A stretch of 6,881 nucleotides of DNA from Georgenia sp. GTDB taxonomy: Bacteria > Actinomycetota > Actinomycetes > Actinomycetales > Actinomycetaceae. The DNA lies in the NCBI GenBank assembly GCA_027322565.1, contig DAHVRG010000141.1, positions 1-6,881 of the forward strand. Reading direction: 5' to 3'. Positions within the stretch are counted from its first letter, which is position 1, and each line of letters starts with the position of its first letter. Position numbers and translations under genes: made by a program. This document shows, one piece after another, positions 6,582-6,881 of this stretch. Below the pieces are notes generated by a model. It saw only the letters and a program-made list of their open reading frames with translations. It was not told where the DNA came from and did not search any database.

Positions 6582-6881
6582 ATGAAGCCAGGACGAGTGT
6601 CGGCGGTGGCGCTGACCGCAGCACTGCTCCTCGGGGCGTGCAGCGGCGGCCCGGAGGAGGCCGAGGGCAGCGACGGGACGCCGGACGGCGGGACGACCGG
6701 TACGAGCACGATCACGGTGGCGATCGGTGCCACCGCCTCCCGCGGGCTGGACCCCGCGAACATCGCCAACTTCACGCCTTCCTCGGAGGGGAACTTCCTG
6801 CCGGCGGTATTCGGGATGCTCGCCTATCTCGACGCCGAGACGGGGGAGGTCGTCCCCGACCTCGCCGAGAGCCTGGAGGCG
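6582..6881 (+). CDS. ABC transporter substrate-binding lipoprotein, family 5 (oligopeptide/nickel type), 3' partial
   Basis: One hundred codons are visible before the window ends. ATG 6582 is preceded by GAGGAGAGG at 6565-6573. The N-terminus MKPGRVSAVALTAALLLGAC is a lipoprotein signal peptide: two basic residues, a hydrophobic stretch and the lipobox LGAC with C20 as the lipidated residue. A flexible Gly/Glu/Asp/Thr linker (21-42) follows, then TITVAIGATASRGLDPAN and a segment ending VVPDLAESLEA. The pattern of a folded start, 'LDPAN' and 'Y-L-D-AETGE-V-PDLAESLE' is characteristic of the family-5 extracellular solute-binding proteins of the Dpp/Opp/Nik importers. It would be anchored outside the membrane and deliver solute to a permease probably encoded just downstream. 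The ligand cannot be told from this part. Its place after an aromatic-catabolism operon suggests it serves the same substrate or a conjugate of it. Confidence 0.85.
   Translation, partial: MKPGRVSAVALTAALLLGACSGGPEEAEGSDGTPDGGTTGTSTITVAIGATASRGLDPANIANFTPSSEGNFLPAVFGMLAYLDAETGEVVPDLAESLEA

Noticed and set aside
5167..6624. A 485-codon minus-strand open frame over the monooxygenase
   Set aside because: It mirrors the monooxygenase codons, shows no recognisable motif, and would run through the intergenic AT-rich island and into the lipoprotein signal sequence.
1..6881. Insertion sequences, CRISPR arrays, tRNA or rRNA genes
   Set aside because: No transposase motifs, terminal inverted repeats, regularly spaced repeats or RNA-gene signatures were seen on reading the window.

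Overview
The window is very GC-rich with genes packed on the + strand. Every complete gene ends in TGA, and starts are ATG, GTG or TTG. A mycothiol-dependent enzyme family and an LPXTG-type sortase-anchored protein both occur here, which points to a high-GC actinobacterium. A member of Micrococcales or a relative is plausible, but the sequence does not fix the genus.

Layout. (1) Positions 2-412 hold the C-terminal end of a sortase-anchored surface protein (LPSTG, hydrophobic span, Arg-rich tail), followed by a strong GC-rich hairpin at 426-464 that looks like its terminator. (2) Positions 491-540 are a sharply AT-rich island containing a perfect palindrome (TTGACA-A-TGTCAA), the likely promoter/operator of the next operon. 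(3) Positions 567-6462 are five tightly spaced or overlapping genes: gentisate 1,2-dioxygenase, a mycothiol-dependent maleylpyruvate isomerase that is short at its C-terminus, a fumarylacetoacetate-hydrolase-family enzyme (probable fumarylpyruvate hydrolase), an ADP-forming acyl-CoA synthetase, and a PHBH-type FAD aromatic monooxygenase. (4) A second AT-rich island around 6481-6510 precedes a lipoprotein, the N-terminus of a family-5 ABC-transporter substrate-binding protein, which runs off the window at 6881.

How the genes work together. The first three operon genes encode the complete lower gentisate pathway: gentisate to maleylpyruvate to fumarylpyruvate to fumarate plus pyruvate. The monooxygenase probably makes the dihydroxylated ring that feeds it. 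The ADP-forming CoA ligase is the unusual member. It may activate an aromatic acid before hydroxylation, giving a CoA-thioester route to gentisate, or it may act on another carboxylate; the sequence alone does not decide. The downstream binding protein suggests an uptake system serving the same catabolic unit, and the two AT-rich islands share sequence elements that could mean co-regulation. No regulator gene lies inside the window. The least ordinary points are the truncated isomerase, the CoA ligase paired with a monooxygenase in a gentisate operon, and the shared upstream elements.
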